Shown: piece by piece, positions 35,380 through 44,398 of the stretch | Position numbering within the stretch: the first letter of the stretch is position 1 | How the letters are laid out: every line of letters starts with the position of its first letter | From: an uncultured Mycoplasmatota bacterium | GTDB taxonomy: Bacteria > Bacillota_I > Bacilli_A > RF39 > UBA660 | Direction of reading: 5' to 3' | DNA: 64,000 nucleotides | Assembly: GCA_900548695.1 (NCBI GenBank) | Contig: URLC01000001.1 | Location: 124,001-188,000 of the forward strand | Position numbers and translations under genes: made by a program | The notes under the pieces: generated by a model | What the model was told of the DNA's origin: nothing | The model's input: only the letters and a program-made list of their open reading frames with translations | Database searches by the model: none

Positions 35380-37233
35380 TTATCCGTTCCTTTTTAAATA
35401 TACCATTAATATAGAAATATCAGCAGGATTTACTCCACTAATTCTAGAAGCTTGACCTATCGTTGTTGGTCTTACTTCCGCAAGTTTTTGACGAGCCTCA
35501 CTAGCTAAATTAGGAATTCTTTCATAATCAATATTTTCTGGTATCTTTCTTTCTTCTAAAGATAGCATTTTATCAGCTTCTTTTAAGGCTTTTTTTATAT
35601 ATCCTTCATATTTTGCAGTTATTTCTACTTGTTCTTGTTCTTCAGGAGTATATGATAGTTTTATAAAATGATTTATATGTTTTAGGGTTATTTCTGGTCT
35701 TTTTAGAAAGTCATAAAGAGAAATACCATCTTTTAATGGCGTTGAACCAATTTTTTCTATATACTCGTTAGTAGACTGTTTTGGAGTTATTCTAGTTGAT
35801 TGTAATAATTGAAGAAGTTCTTTAATATTCGCCTTTTTTTGAGTAAATTTTTGATACTTTTCTTCAGAAATTAAACCAATATCATGACCATAATCTCTTA
35901 GTCTTAAATCGGCATTATCATTTCTTAGTAATAGTCGATATTCAGCACGTGATGTTAATAAGCGATAAGGGTCTTTTACACCTTTTGTTACTAAATCATC
36001 AATTAATACTCCAATATAAGATTCATTTCTTTTTAAGATTAGGGGATTCTTTCCTTCGAGTTTTAATGCAGCATTAATTCCTGCTATTAATCCTTGACCA
36101 GCAGCTTCCTCATAACCACTTGTTCCATTAATTTGACCCGCTGTATATAGATTCTCTATTAATTTTGTTTCAAGTGATTGTTTTAATTGTTTAGAATCAA
36201 TAGCATCATATTCAATGGCATAACCGTATTTTAATATTTTGGCATTTTCTAAACCTGGCAAACTATGAACCATTAACTCTTGTACATCTTCAGGCATACT
36301 AGTTGAAAAACCTTGAACATAAATATCATCATAATATAAACTTTCTGGTTCTAAAAACAATTGATGTCTTTCTTTATCACTAAATCTTACAACCTTATCT
36401 TCAATAGAAGGACAATATCTTGGACCTACTCCTTCCACATATCCTCCATACATACTAGATTCATTTAAATGTTCTTTAATAATGTTATGGGTTTTTTCCG
36501 TAGTATAAATTAAATGGCAAGAAATTTGTTCTTCAGAATTTCGATATAAGATGTTATCATAAGAAAATGTTTTCGGATCTTTATCACCAGTTTCTTCTTG
36601 AGTCTTACTATAATCAATACTATTTTTATCTATTCTTTGAGGTGTTCCTGTCTTTAATCTTTTTATTGTAAAACCTAGCTTTTTTAAATTATCACTTAAA
36701 AACTTTGATTCTTTTTCACCATGTGGTCCACTCGATTTTTTTTCAGAACCTTTCAAAACTACTGCTTTTAGATAAGTACCAGTTGTTAAAATAACGGCAT
36801 CTGATAAAATTTTTTCGCCTGTTTCTAATTCAACTCCATAAACTTTATTATTATTAACTAATAAATTTTCAACCATGGCTTCTTTAATTTCTAAATTTTT
36901 GGTTTGGTTCAAAGTTTTTAACATTTCTTGTGGATATGTTGTTTTATCTGCTTGAAATCTCAAAGCTTGAACAGCTGGACCTTTTTTAGTATTTAGCATC
37001 TTCATTTGCAAAGCTGCTTTATCAGCATTTCTACCCATTTCTCCACCTAAGGCATCTATTTCTCGAACTACTATGCCTTTCGCTGGACCACCTATAGATG
37101 GATTACATGGCATATCAGCAATATTTTTAATATTTGATGTTATTAATAATATTTTATGATTTTTTCTAGCAGCTGCTAATGCTGCTTCACATCCAGCATG
37201 GCCACCACCTACTACTATAATTTCGTACTTCAT
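35380..37233 (-). CDS. mnmG: tRNA uridine-5-carboxymethylaminomethyl modification enzyme MnmG
   Basis: A 617-residue FAD-dependent enzyme that, with MnmE, modifies U34 of some tRNAs. The FAD motif VVGGGHAGCEAALAAAR is at the N-terminus, and the GidA signatures GPRYCPSIEDKVVRF and GQINGTSGYEEAAGQGLIAG are present. GGGGTGAAAAA precedes the ATG. Confidence 0.97.
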   Translation of the reverse strand: MKYEIIVVGGGHAGCEAALAAARKNHKILLITSNIKNIADMPCNPSIGGPAKGIVVREIDALGGEMGRNADKAALQMKMLNTKKGPAVQALRFQADKTTYPQEMLKTLNQTKNLEIKEAMVENLLVNNNKVYGVELETGEKILSDAVILTTGTYLKAVVLKGSEKKSSGPHGEKESKFLSDNLKKLGFTIKRLKTGTPQRIDKNSIDYSKTQEETGDKDPKTFSYDNILYRNSEEQISCHLIYTTEKTHNIIKEHLNESSMYGGYVEGVGPRYCPSIEDKVVRFSDKERHQLFLEPESLYYDDIYVQGFSTSMPEDVQELMVHSLPGLENAKILKYGYAIEYDAIDSKQLKQSLETKLIENLYTAGQINGTSGYEEAAGQGLIAGINAALKLEGKNPLILKRNESYIGVLIDDLVTKGVKDPYRLLTSRAEYRLLLRNDNADLRLRDYGHDIGLISEEKYQKFTQKKANIKELLQLLQSTRITPKQSTNEYIEKIGSTPLKDGISLYDFLKRPEITLKHINHFIKLSYTPEEQEQVEITAKYEGYIKKALKEADKMLSLEERKIPENIDYERIPNLASEARQKLAEVRPTTIGQASRISGVNPADISILMVYLKRNG

Positions 37234-37243
37234 TTTTTCACCC

Positions 37244-38599
37244 CTATTTTCCTACACAGAAATTGGCAAATAAGTGATCTAGAATTTCTTCACTATATGT
37301 TTCACCAATAATCTCTCCTAATAAATCAAACGTTTCTTTCAAGTCTATTTCTACCATATCTATTGGTAAATTATTTTCTAAACTTTTTTCTGCTTCTAGC
37401 AAACTTTGATAGGATCTTTTAGCTAAAGAGATTTGTCTTGCGTTTGTTAAATATGTATAATCTTTTGGCTTGACTTTTTCTAATTGAAATAATTTTTTTA
37501 TTTCTTCTTTTAAGGCTTTTATTCCTTCCATCGTATTAGTATTTGTTTCAACTGTATTAGTAAATGATATTTCTTTTAGATTTAATTTCTTTTCTAAGTC
37601 ATTTTTATTGATAACAACAATTCTATTTTTATCTTTTGTTTTGTCTAAAATCTCTAAATCTTCACTAGTTAATTGTTCATTATTATTTAAAACGACTATT
37701 ACTAGGTCTGCCTGATCAATCATGGATAAGCTTTTTTCTACACCTATTCTTTCTACAACATCATCTGTTTTTCTTATTCCGGCAGTATCTATCATATTTA
37801 ATAAAATTCCATCTAGATAGATATCACCTTCAACTATATCTCGTGTTGTTCCAGCTATATCTGTAACAATAGCTTTTTCTTGCTCCAATAATTTATTTAG
37901 GATACTACTTTTACCAACATTGGGACGTCCAACTATTACTGTTTTTATTCCTTCTTTAATTAATGTTGAATTTTTTGATTCCTTTATTACTTCTTCTAGT
38001 TCTTCTTTCATAGTAGATATTTCTCTTTTAATTTTTTCTTTTGTTACTACTTCTATATCATAGTATTCTGGATAATCAATATTAACTTCAATACTAGCTA
38101 AAAGTTTCTTTAGTCTTTCTCGAAAACATTTAATTAAATTCGATGTAGTTCCACTTAATTGAGATAAGGCTAGTTTATTAGCCTCATCTGTTTTGCTGTC
38201 AATTATATCCATAACAGCTTCACTTTTTATTAAATCAATTCGACCATTTAGAAAAGCACGTTTCGTGAATTCACCTGGTTCTGCTAAACGAGCACCGTGT
38301 GTTAACATTGTCTCTAATATTTTTTTAGTAGAAATCATTCCACCGTGACAATTAATTTCAATTACATCTTCTGTGGTATAAGTTTTTGGTGATCTCATAA
38401 CTGATACTAATACTTCATCGATTATTTCATCATTATCTTTTATATAACCATAATTAATAGTATGACTGTCTACTTTATTTAAGTCTTTCCCTTGAAAACA
38501 TCTATTTACAATTTCTATTGCGTCATTTCCACTTAATCTAACTATTGAGATGGCTCCTATTCCCATAGCTGTTGAGATTGCTACTATCGTATCATTCAT
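37244..38599 (-). CDS. mnmE: tRNA modification GTPase MnmE
   Basis: A 451-residue GTPase partner of MnmG. The N-terminal tetrahydrofolate domain (NDTIVAISTAMGIGAISIVRLSG) is followed by a helical part with the G domain inserted (GRPNVGKSSILNKLL, DTAGIR, NKND), and the C-terminus ends FCVGK with the catalytic Cys. The ATG at 38599 follows AAAGGAGTG; the GTG at 38608 is less likely. Confidence 0.97.
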   Translation of the reverse strand: MNDTIVAISTAMGIGAISIVRLSGNDAIEIVNRCFQGKDLNKVDSHTINYGYIKDNDEIIDEVLVSVMRSPKTYTTEDVIEINCHGGMISTKKILETMLTHGARLAEPGEFTKRAFLNGRIDLIKSEAVMDIIDSKTDEANKLALSQLSGTTSNLIKCFRERLKKLLASIEVNIDYPEYYDIEVVTKEKIKREISTMKEELEEVIKESKNSTLIKEGIKTVIVGRPNVGKSSILNKLLEQEKAIVTDIAGTTRDIVEGDIYLDGILLNMIDTAGIRKTDDVVERIGVEKSLSMIDQADLVIVVLNNNEQLTSEDLEILDKTKDKNRIVVINKNDLEKKLNLKEISFTNTVETNTNTMEGIKALKEEIKKLFQLEKVKPKDYTYLTNARQISLAKRSYQSLLEAEKSLENNLPIDMVEIDLKETFDLLGEIIGETYSEEILDHLFANFCVGK

Positions 38600-38663
38600 G
38601 GTAATCACTCCTTTTTTCTTCGTATATTATAGCACATATTTTATAAAAAAAAGATTATAAATT

Positions 38664-38687
38664 AAAAAAGAAGATTACTCTTCTTCT
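38664..38687 (-). terminator. Terminator after jag
   Basis: On the minus strand AAGAAGA-GTAA-TCTTCTT is followed by T residues, overlapping the jag stop. Confidence 0.7.
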
Positions 38688-39292
38688 TTTGGCTTAATTA
38701 CTACGTAACGATTAGGCTCTTCGCCTTCACTTTCAGTATATACTTTTTGATTATTTGTTAGAGCATTATGGATAATTCTTCTTTCATAGGAATTCATAGA
38801 ATCCATTTTAGCTTCTATTTTAGTACTAGCAACTTCTCGTGCCACATTTTTAGCTAACCTAATTAAAGACTTTTCGTGTTTTTCTTTATATGAATTGATA
38901 TCAATTAAAAATTTGTATTGTTCACCTATTTCTTTTTTTATATATTGGTTTACTATTATTGATAAAGCTTGCAAATTTTTACCATTTTTACCAATTAATA
39001 AAGCATCATTATCCGAATAGATTGTGTAAGTTGGAATATTTTCTTTAGTCTTTACCTCAATATTTGCTGTAAATCCTAGATTTTTTAGTAATTTTGTTAA
39101 GTAGTTTTTAATTTCTTGTACTACTTCTCGTTTTTCAATTACTTCTATTTCTATTTTTTTACTTTTAAATAATCCACCTTTTTGCATGTCTTTTTCTTTG
39201 ATGATTAGATTTTCTTCTAATTCTTGTAAACTAATTTTGGCATTTTCAATTGCTTCTTCTTTTGTTTTGCCAATAAAACTATGCTTTTCCAT
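38675..39292 (-). CDS. jag: Jag/KhpB RNA-binding protein
   Basis: A 205-residue protein with the Jag N-terminal domain (FIGKTKEEAIENA), a type II KH domain (about 72-150; LLIGKNGKNLQALSIIVNQY) and an R3H domain (about 155-205; MNSYERRIIHNALTN). KhpB binds RNA and affects elongation and cell division. AAGGAGCAAAGAGGTAA precedes the ATG; the gene overlaps the end of yidC by 14 bases. Confidence 0.95.
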   Translation of the reverse strand: MEKHSFIGKTKEEAIENAKISLQELEENLIIKEKDMQKGGLFKSKKIEIEVIEKREVVQEIKNYLTKLLKNLGFTANIEVKTKENIPTYTIYSDNDALLIGKNGKNLQALSIIVNQYIKKEIGEQYKFLIDINSYKEKHEKSLIRLAKNVAREVASTKIEAKMDSMNSYERRIIHNALTNNQKVYTESEGEEPNRYVVIKPKEEE

Positions 39293-40211
39293 TTACCTCT
39301 TTGCTCCTTTTTACTACTATATTTTGGACAATTGTTAATAAATTAGATGTTGTCCAATATATTCCTAATGCTGATGGCATGAATAGTGCAGTAATAATAA
39401 TCATTGCACTCATCATTATTGGTAACATTTTCATACTTGGATCCATTGTATTTCCAGACATATTCATTTTGAATGAATAAAATGTTGTTGCAGCAATTAA
39501 TAACATTAGAATAATATAAGCAATAAATGTTGGTGAGGTTATTCCAACCATTGGAGTTGTTCCTAAATGTAGTCCTAAGAATTTTCCTTCAAAAATAGCT
39601 GGTGTTCTTTGAACTGCTTCGAAAAAGGCCATAAATAATGGTAATTGTAACATTGCAAAGATGCAACCAGACATAGGACTAATGTTATATTTTTTATAAA
39701 CCATCATCATTTCTTGACTTTGTCTCATCATAGATTCTTGATCTTGCTTATCTTTATATTTTTTGGTTATTCTTTCAATTTCTGGTTGGGCTTTTTTCAT
39801 TAGCTCTGATTGTAAGGCTGTTTTCTTAGTAACTGGGAACGCAATTACTCTAATAAGAATACTAATAATAATTAATGATATGGCATAATTTCCTACTAAT
39901 TTACCTAGCCATAATAATACAAATGCTAAGGGCTTTACAAAAATGCTTGTCCATAATCCTTCATATTTTCCAGATGTTACTTTGAATTCATCACAAGTTG
40001 GTAATTTATCAACTTTCACTCCGTTTTCTTTATACAATTTAATGTTTTCCTTATTTGTTGGTTGACAAATAATATTTTTTGTTAAGTTTTGACCAGTTAC
40101 TTCATTTTTTACTGGTTTTTTATTGTTATCTACTAATGTAGTAGTACATCCTGTTGTTAATAATAATAATAGTAATACTACAAGTAATTTAAATTTATTT
40201 TTCTTTTTCAT
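39279..40211 (-). CDS. yidC: Membrane protein insertase YidC (SpoIIIJ type)
   Basis: A 310-residue lipoprotein insertase with lipobox LLTTGC (Cys22) and five helices. The family part runs from SLIIISILIRVIAFPVTKKTALQSELMKKAQPEIERI, whose Arg lies in the hydrophilic groove, to IYWTTSNLLTIVQ. It inserts membrane proteins; SpoIIIJ is also needed in spores. The ATG at 40211 follows AAAGGACAAGAA; it overlaps rnpA by 17 bases. Confidence 0.95.
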   Translation of the reverse strand: MKKKNKFKLLVVLLLLLLTTGCTTTLVDNNKKPVKNEVTGQNLTKNIICQPTNKENIKLYKENGVKVDKLPTCDEFKVTSGKYEGLWTSIFVKPLAFVLLWLGKLVGNYAISLIIISILIRVIAFPVTKKTALQSELMKKAQPEIERITKKYKDKQDQESMMRQSQEMMMVYKKYNISPMSGCIFAMLQLPLFMAFFEAVQRTPAIFEGKFLGLHLGTTPMVGITSPTFIAYIILMLLIAATTFYSFKMNMSGNTMDPSMKMLPIMMSAMIIITALFMPSALGIYWTTSNLLTIVQNIVVKRSKEVNGKA

Positions 40212-40539
40212 TTCTTGTCCTTTCCTCAATTAGGGACTTTAATTTCTGATTTAGTGCTTGATAGTCTAAATACTTTCCCTTCTCTCTTAATATTATAATA
40301 TAGTCTTGCTTTTTTACATAGATTTTTTCTAAATTATCAATTATGGAACGTATTTGTCTTTTCTTTTTGTTTCTATATACAGCATTTCCTAATTTTTTTC
40401 CAACAGAAACACCATATCTTGCATAAGGTAAATTATTATTGGAATGATAAATAATAAAACAATCATTTTTCTTTTTATATCCTTGTTTTATAATTCTATC
40501 AAAATCATATTGATGTTGTACTATGTATAATTTTCTCAT
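40195..40539 (-). CDS. rnpA: Ribonuclease P protein component
   Basis: A 114-residue basic protein that binds the catalytic RNA of RNase P for tRNA 5-prime maturation. The RNR-type motif reads YRNKKKRQIRSII, and GVSVGKKLGNAVYRNKKKR is typical. AGAAGGTGAACAG precedes the ATG. It is flanked by rpmH and yidC as in almost all bacteria. Confidence 0.96.
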   Translation of the reverse strand: MRKLYIVQHQYDFDRIIKQGYKKKNDCFIIYHSNNNLPYARYGVSVGKKLGNAVYRNKKKRQIRSIIDNLEKIYVKKQDYIIILREKGKYLDYQALNQKLKSLIEERTRNEKEK

Positions 40540-40560
40540 CTGTTCACCTTCTCTAAAAGT

Positions 40561-40586
40561 AAAAAACCACTGTTTTAGGCAGCGGT
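40561..40586 (-). terminator. Possible terminator or attenuator between rpmH and rnpA
   Basis: On the minus strand ACCGCTG and CAGTGGT form a 7-bp stem with one G-U pair, followed by six T. It would reduce rnpA relative to rpmH. Confidence 0.6.
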
Positions 40587-40588
40587 AA

Positions 40589-40711
40589 TTATTTACAAAG
40601 GCTTTTACGTCCTTTGCGACGACGACGATTTAAAATATTTGTTTTCTTACGTGCAAAAAATCCTAATTTTTTTGCTTTTTTACGATTATTTGGTTGATAT
40701 GTTCTTTTCAT
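40589..40711 (-). CDS. rpmH: 50S ribosomal protein L34
   Basis: A 40-residue basic protein beginning [15 protein letters not shown] and ending [14 protein letters not shown]34 is a small subunit of the large ribosome. It is about four residues shorter than usual (44), with the gap in the ATKNGRKVL region. A GGAGGTGGAAG tract precedes the ATG. It borders the replication origin, the classic location. Coordinates are correct to about one base. Confidence 0.93.
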   Translation of the reverse strand: MKRTYQPNNRKKAKKLGFFARKKTNILNRRRRKGRKSLCK

Positions 40712-41029
40712 CTTCTTCCACCTCCAGACATAAATCTACATTATTATAATAGTAATGACTGTGATTTGTCAATCATTACTTGTTGTTTTGTGTATTTTTT
40801 CTATATCCACATTATCCACATCCTTGTGGATTCTAAAATCAACATATGTGTGAAAAAATCTGTGGAAAATGTGGAAACGTATATTTTAGCTTTGTTTTAT
40901 CTCGCTTTTTTATGTGGAATATTTTGTGGAAATCCTGTGATTTCTTTTTTTTTGCAATTTTCTATTTTCTTTTTACACAATTTGAGTTAGACTATTGGTA
41001 GAAATTTTCTTGTGGGGGGAGATGGTCTA
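40712..41029. other. oriC: Replication origin region upstream of dnaA (oriC part 1)
   Basis: An AT-rich non-coding stretch of about 320 bases between rpmH and dnaA. It contains one perfect DnaA box, TTATCCACA (40812-40820). Near-matches lie at 40803-40811 (ATATCCACA), 40825 (TGTGGATTC), 40861-40869 (TGTGGAAAA), 40870, 40913 and 40925. Coding strands switch from leftward to rightward here, as expected at an origin. Boxes also occur between dnaA and dnaN. Confidence 0.9.
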
Positions 41030-42406
41030 ATGAATGTAGATATTTTGTGGTCTAAATTTTTGACTGAAGTTAAAGATGACCTTACCTCTCTTTCATTTGA
41101 AACGTGGTTTAAGGATACGCATTTATATAAGTTAGATGATAAAAAAGCATATATAATCGTACCGATGCCAATTCATAAGAAACATTTGGCTGATAATTAT
41201 TCAGAACTAATATTAAATCATTTGAATGATATTACTGGAACTAACTTTGAACTAGTTTTTTTATTGAAGGAAGAAATAGAAGAGGAAGAAGAAGCAAATC
41301 AAGAGCTTCATCCAGTTACATCTTTTGAAGCGGGAGTTCCAGCTAATCAGATTCAATCTAATTTAAAAAGTAAATATACTTTTGATAACTTTATTGTTGG
41401 AAATAGTAATAAGTTTGCACATGCCGCAGCATTATCGGTTGCTGAAAATCCAGGAAATATGTATAATCCTTTATTTATCTATGGAAATAGTGGGTTGGGA
41501 AAAACTCACTTAATGCATGCAATTGGTAATTATATTACAGACAATAGTAACAGAAGAGTTTTATATGTTACATCGGATCAATTTATTCAAGATTTCATTG
41601 GTATTAATAAAAAAGATGATGATGGAAGTAATTTTAATTATGTTGATTTCTTTAAAAATAAATACCGAAATATAGACGTTTTAATAATTGATGATATTCA
41701 ATTTTTAGGTGGAGCAACTCAAACACAGCGAGAATTTTTCCATACATTTAATACATTATATAACGATAGTAAACAAATTATTATTTCTTCTGATAGATCT
41801 CCTGATGATTTAAAATTACTTGAAGATCGTTTAAGAACAAGGTTTTGTTGGGGATTAACTGTTAATATTTTTCCACCTGACTTTGCTCTTAGAACAGAAA
41901 TATTAAAAAAGAAGATTATTGCTGGCAACTTTGAAAAGGAAATTCCTATGGATGTAGTAGAGTATATAGCTTCTAATATTGGTACTGATGTGAGACAATT
42001 AGAGGGTTCTATTACAAGACTTATTGCTTATTCAACAATTATGGGAGGAGCAGAGATTACTTTGGATTTAGCAATTGAAGCTTTAAAAGATTTTATTAGT
42101 AAAGGAATGGGTGAAAAGAATGATATTCACCGAATTCAAAAAATTGTTTCTGAATATTTTCAAATATCTGTTGAAGATATACGTAGTAAAAAGAGAAGTT
42201 CTAACATTTCTTTTCCAAGACAGATTGCAATGTATCTTTGTAGAACAATGACTAATGAATCTTTTCCTAAAATTGGAACAGAATTTGGAGGAAAAGATCA
42301 CACCACTGTAATGCATTCGGTAGAAAAGATAGAAAAAGAAATTAAAATAAATAAAGATCTTAATAATATTATTGAAAAATTAAAAAAGGATATAGGTGTT
42401 GTGTAA
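41030..42406 (+). CDS. dnaA: Chromosomal replication initiator DnaA
   Basis: A 458-residue initiator. Domain I (1-80; LSFETWFKDTHLY) is followed by a short acidic linker and the AAA+ domain (about 110-325; Walker A GNSGLGKTHL, Walker B LIIDDIQFLGG). The DNA-binding domain has the signature GGKDHTTVMHSVEKI. The ATG at 41030 follows GGGGGGAGATGG; a GTG at 41012 overlaps that ribosome site. It opens the rightward replication operon. Confidence 0.97.
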   Translation: MNVDILWSKFLTEVKDDLTSLSFETWFKDTHLYKLDDKKAYIIVPMPIHKKHLADNYSELILNHLNDITGTNFELVFLLKEEIEEEEEANQELHPVTSFEAGVPANQIQSNLKSKYTFDNFIVGNSNKFAHAAALSVAENPGNMYNPLFIYGNSGLGKTHLMHAIGNYITDNSNRRVLYVTSDQFIQDFIGINKKDDDGSNFNYVDFFKNKYRNIDVLIIDDIQFLGGATQTQREFFHTFNTLYNDSKQIIISSDRSPDDLKLLEDRLRTRFCWGLTVNIFPPDFALRTEILKKKIIAGNFEKEIPMDVVEYIASNIGTDVRQLEGSITRLIAYSTIMGGAEITLDLAIEALKDFISKGMGEKNDIHRIQKIVSEYFQISVEDIRSKKRSSNISFPRQIAMYLCRTMTNESFPKIGTEFGGKDHTTVMHSVEKIEKEIKINKDLNNIIEKLKKDIGVV

Positions 42407-42538
42407 AAAAATTGAAAAACTTGACTTTTTCCACAATAAAAAATATGATAAAATCATTGTTGTAGTTAAGAAAAACATGGTTTTTCACTTTTTCCACAGT
42501 AATAATAATAAAAGATAAAAAAGAAAGAAGGAATATTT
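42407..42538. promoter_or_regulatory. dnaA-dnaN intergenic region: DnaA boxes and dnaN promoter (oriC part 2)
   Basis: TTGACT (42421-42426), a 17-base spacer and TATGAT (42444-42449) form a promoter for dnaN. A DnaA-box-like TTTTCCACA (42427-42435) fills its spacer. A second TTTTCCACA (42490-42498) is followed by a TAA-rich tract that may unwind easily. Confidence 0.75.
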
Positions 42539-43666
42539 ATGAAATTAACAATTAAAAAAGATTTATTACTAGGGGCTTTAAATAAGGTTTCTAAAGCGAT
42601 TTCTACTAAAAATTTAATACCTGTACTTGCTGGTATTAAATTTGAATTAAAGAAGAAAAAATTAATTTTGACAGCAAGTGATAATGATATTACAATTCAA
42701 ACAACAATTGAAGCTAGTAATGAAGATGATTTTAGGGTAGAACAAGAGGGTAGTATTATTATTCAAGGTAAGTATATTTTAGATATTGTTCGTAAATTGC
42801 CTGATAAGTATATTAATATAGAAGTAGTTGATGAGTTAAAGATATTAATTTATACAGAAAATAGTGAATTTAATTTAAATGGTATTAGTGAAAGTGAATA
42901 TCCTAATATTGGTCTTGAGGAAAGTAAGAAAAAGGTTCATATTCAAGGATCTATATTTAAAGAAATTGTTAATCAAACAGCTTTTGCAGCTTCTAATGAA
43001 GAAAGTAAACCTGTACTTACTGGTATTAATTTTAATATAGTAGGGGATGTATTGGAGTGTAATTCTACAGATTCTTATAGATTAGCTCGAAAAGTAGTTA
43101 AATTAAGTAGTGCTAGTGAAGAAAATTATAATATTGTTATTCCTAGTCATAATATTTTGGAATTTTCTAGAATTATTGATGATGAAGAAAGTGATATTGA
43201 ATTACATATATTTAATAATAAAATCTTGTTTAAGACTGGTAATTTGAAATTTGAGTCTCGTTTAATTAACGGAACTTATCCAAATACTTCTAATCTATTA
43301 CCTGATGATTCTTTCTTAGTTGTTAGTACTAGTTTAAATGCCTTCTATGACGTAATTGATCGCGTTAGTATATTAACTAGTGATAAGGAGAAAAATATCG
43401 TTACATTGGAAACAAATGGTGATATGTTGGTTCTTAAGAGTTCTTCTGTTGAAATTGGTAGAGTTGAAGAGAAAATGCCAATTACCAAAAATAGTAATGA
43501 AGATATTAAAATTTCATTTAGTGCTAAATATATGATGGAAGCTTTAAAAAGTTTTTCAACAGAAACTGTGGATATTCATTTTGTTGGAGAAATTAAACCA
43601 ATTTTAATTAAGTCAAGTGAAGATGAAACATTAACACAATTGGTTTTGCCAATCCGTACTTATTAA
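42539..43666 (+). CDS. dnaN: DNA polymerase III beta sliding clamp
   Basis: A 375-residue clamp of three similar domains that encircles DNA and tethers polymerase. Recognisable segments are NLIPVLAGIKFEL, EESKPVLTGINF, ATDSYRLA-like CNSTDSYRLARK and the C-terminal TQLVLPIRTY. AAAGAAGGAATATTT precedes the ATG. A terminator follows, so the comK-like gene downstream has its own transcription. Confidence 0.97.
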   Translation: MKLTIKKDLLLGALNKVSKAISTKNLIPVLAGIKFELKKKKLILTASDNDITIQTTIEASNEDDFRVEQEGSIIIQGKYILDIVRKLPDKYINIEVVDELKILIYTENSEFNLNGISESEYPNIGLEESKKKVHIQGSIFKEIVNQTAFAASNEESKPVLTGINFNIVGDVLECNSTDSYRLARKVVKLSSASEENYNIVIPSHNILEFSRIIDDEESDIELHIFNNKILFKTGNLKFESRLINGTYPNTSNLLPDDSFLVVSTSLNAFYDVIDRVSILTSDKEKNIVTLETNGDMLVLKSSSVEIGRVEEKMPITKNSNEDIKISFSAKYMMEALKSFSTETVDIHFVGEIKPILIKSSEDETLTQLVLPIRTY

Positions 43667-43677
43667 TTAGAAAATAG

Positions 43678-43703
43678 AAAACTCAATTTTGAGTTTTTTT
43701 TTG
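43678..43703 (+). terminator. Terminator after dnaN
   Basis: AAAACTCAA/TTGAGTTTT with a minimal loop, followed by a run of T. Confidence 0.85.
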
Positions 43704-43818
43704 GGATTTTTTAATTTTTTTATAAAAATATAAATGAAAAGGTAGAAAAACAGACATATTTCTACAATTTCATTTGTTATTCTAGGAACAATTTCATGTT
43801 TAGGAGGGGGAATTATTT

Positions 43819-44268
43819 ATGGAATATGAAATTAATAGAGGTACGTTGGCTATTATGCCTAATGAAAATGCTAGTAGTTTGGTATATGAGGATGATGATC
43901 GTTTTTTGATTCATCAAACTCCATTTCAGATTATGGAAGATAGTTGTAAATATTTCGGAAGTACTTATGAAGGGAGAAAGGATAGTGCTAAAGCTATTTT
44001 AGGTGCTGAATATAAGGTACCAGTTATTGTTGAAGATATGGATAATTTAATAGTTTTTCCTACTACTTCACCAAAAGCTGATGATTGTATTTGGATTTCT
44101 TTAAAAAGAGTTAAGAATTTTGAAAAGGTGGATAGTATTAATACAAAGGTTATTTTTGATAATAATAAAGAGATAATCGTACCTGTTTCTTATCGAACAT
44201 TAGAAAATCAAATTTCTAGAGCTTCTAGACTAGATTTTATGATGAGAAAAAGAAAACTCAAAATATAA
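43819..44268 (+). CDS. comK: ComK-family competence regulator, short form
   Basis: A 149-residue protein close to ComK, the master activator of natural competence in Bacillus. Matching stretches are YEINRGTLAIMPNE, the SCKYFGSTYEGRKDSA core, VFPTTSPKADDCIWIS and PVSYRTLENQISRASRL. It lacks the C-terminal 35-40 residues of Bacillus ComK (192), including the FMLYP segment bound by MecA for proteolysis. AGGAGGGGGAATTATTT precedes the ATG. It sits between dnaN and recF, where other Firmicutes have the S4-domain gene yaaA. DNA binding is plausible; whether it controls competence here is unknown. Confidence 0.85.
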   Translation: MEYEINRGTLAIMPNENASSLVYEDDDRFLIHQTPFQIMEDSCKYFGSTYEGRKDSAKAILGAEYKVPVIVEDMDNLIVFPTTSPKADDCIWISLKRVKNFEKVDSINTKVIFDNNKEIIVPVSYRTLENQISRASRLDFMMRKRKLKI

Positions 44269-44318
44269 AAAAAATGTACCCATAAAATCAAAAAAAACTA
44301 CCTTATTTGGCTATTTTA

Positions 44319-44398
44319 TGCTATAATATAGATGTATGTATAGGAATACTGAAATAGGGGATAGGTGATTATATGGGTCTTTTTTTTAAGTCTGATTG
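44319..44398 (+). promoter_or_regulatory. recF leader: extended -10 promoter and an 8-codon upstream ORF
   Basis: TGCTATAAT (TATAAT at 44322-44327) is an extended -10 element. Downstream, AGGTGATT precedes an ATG at 44373 that opens an 8-codon ORF (MGLFFKSD). Its TGA stop (44397-44399) overlaps the TTG start of recF, suggesting coupled initiation. Confidence 0.6.

Noticed and set aside
40694..40990. A 98-codon open frame over the origin region
   Set aside because: It begins with TTG inside rpmH on the opposite strand, runs through the DnaA boxes and has no ribosome site or family match. AT-rich origin DNA explains it.
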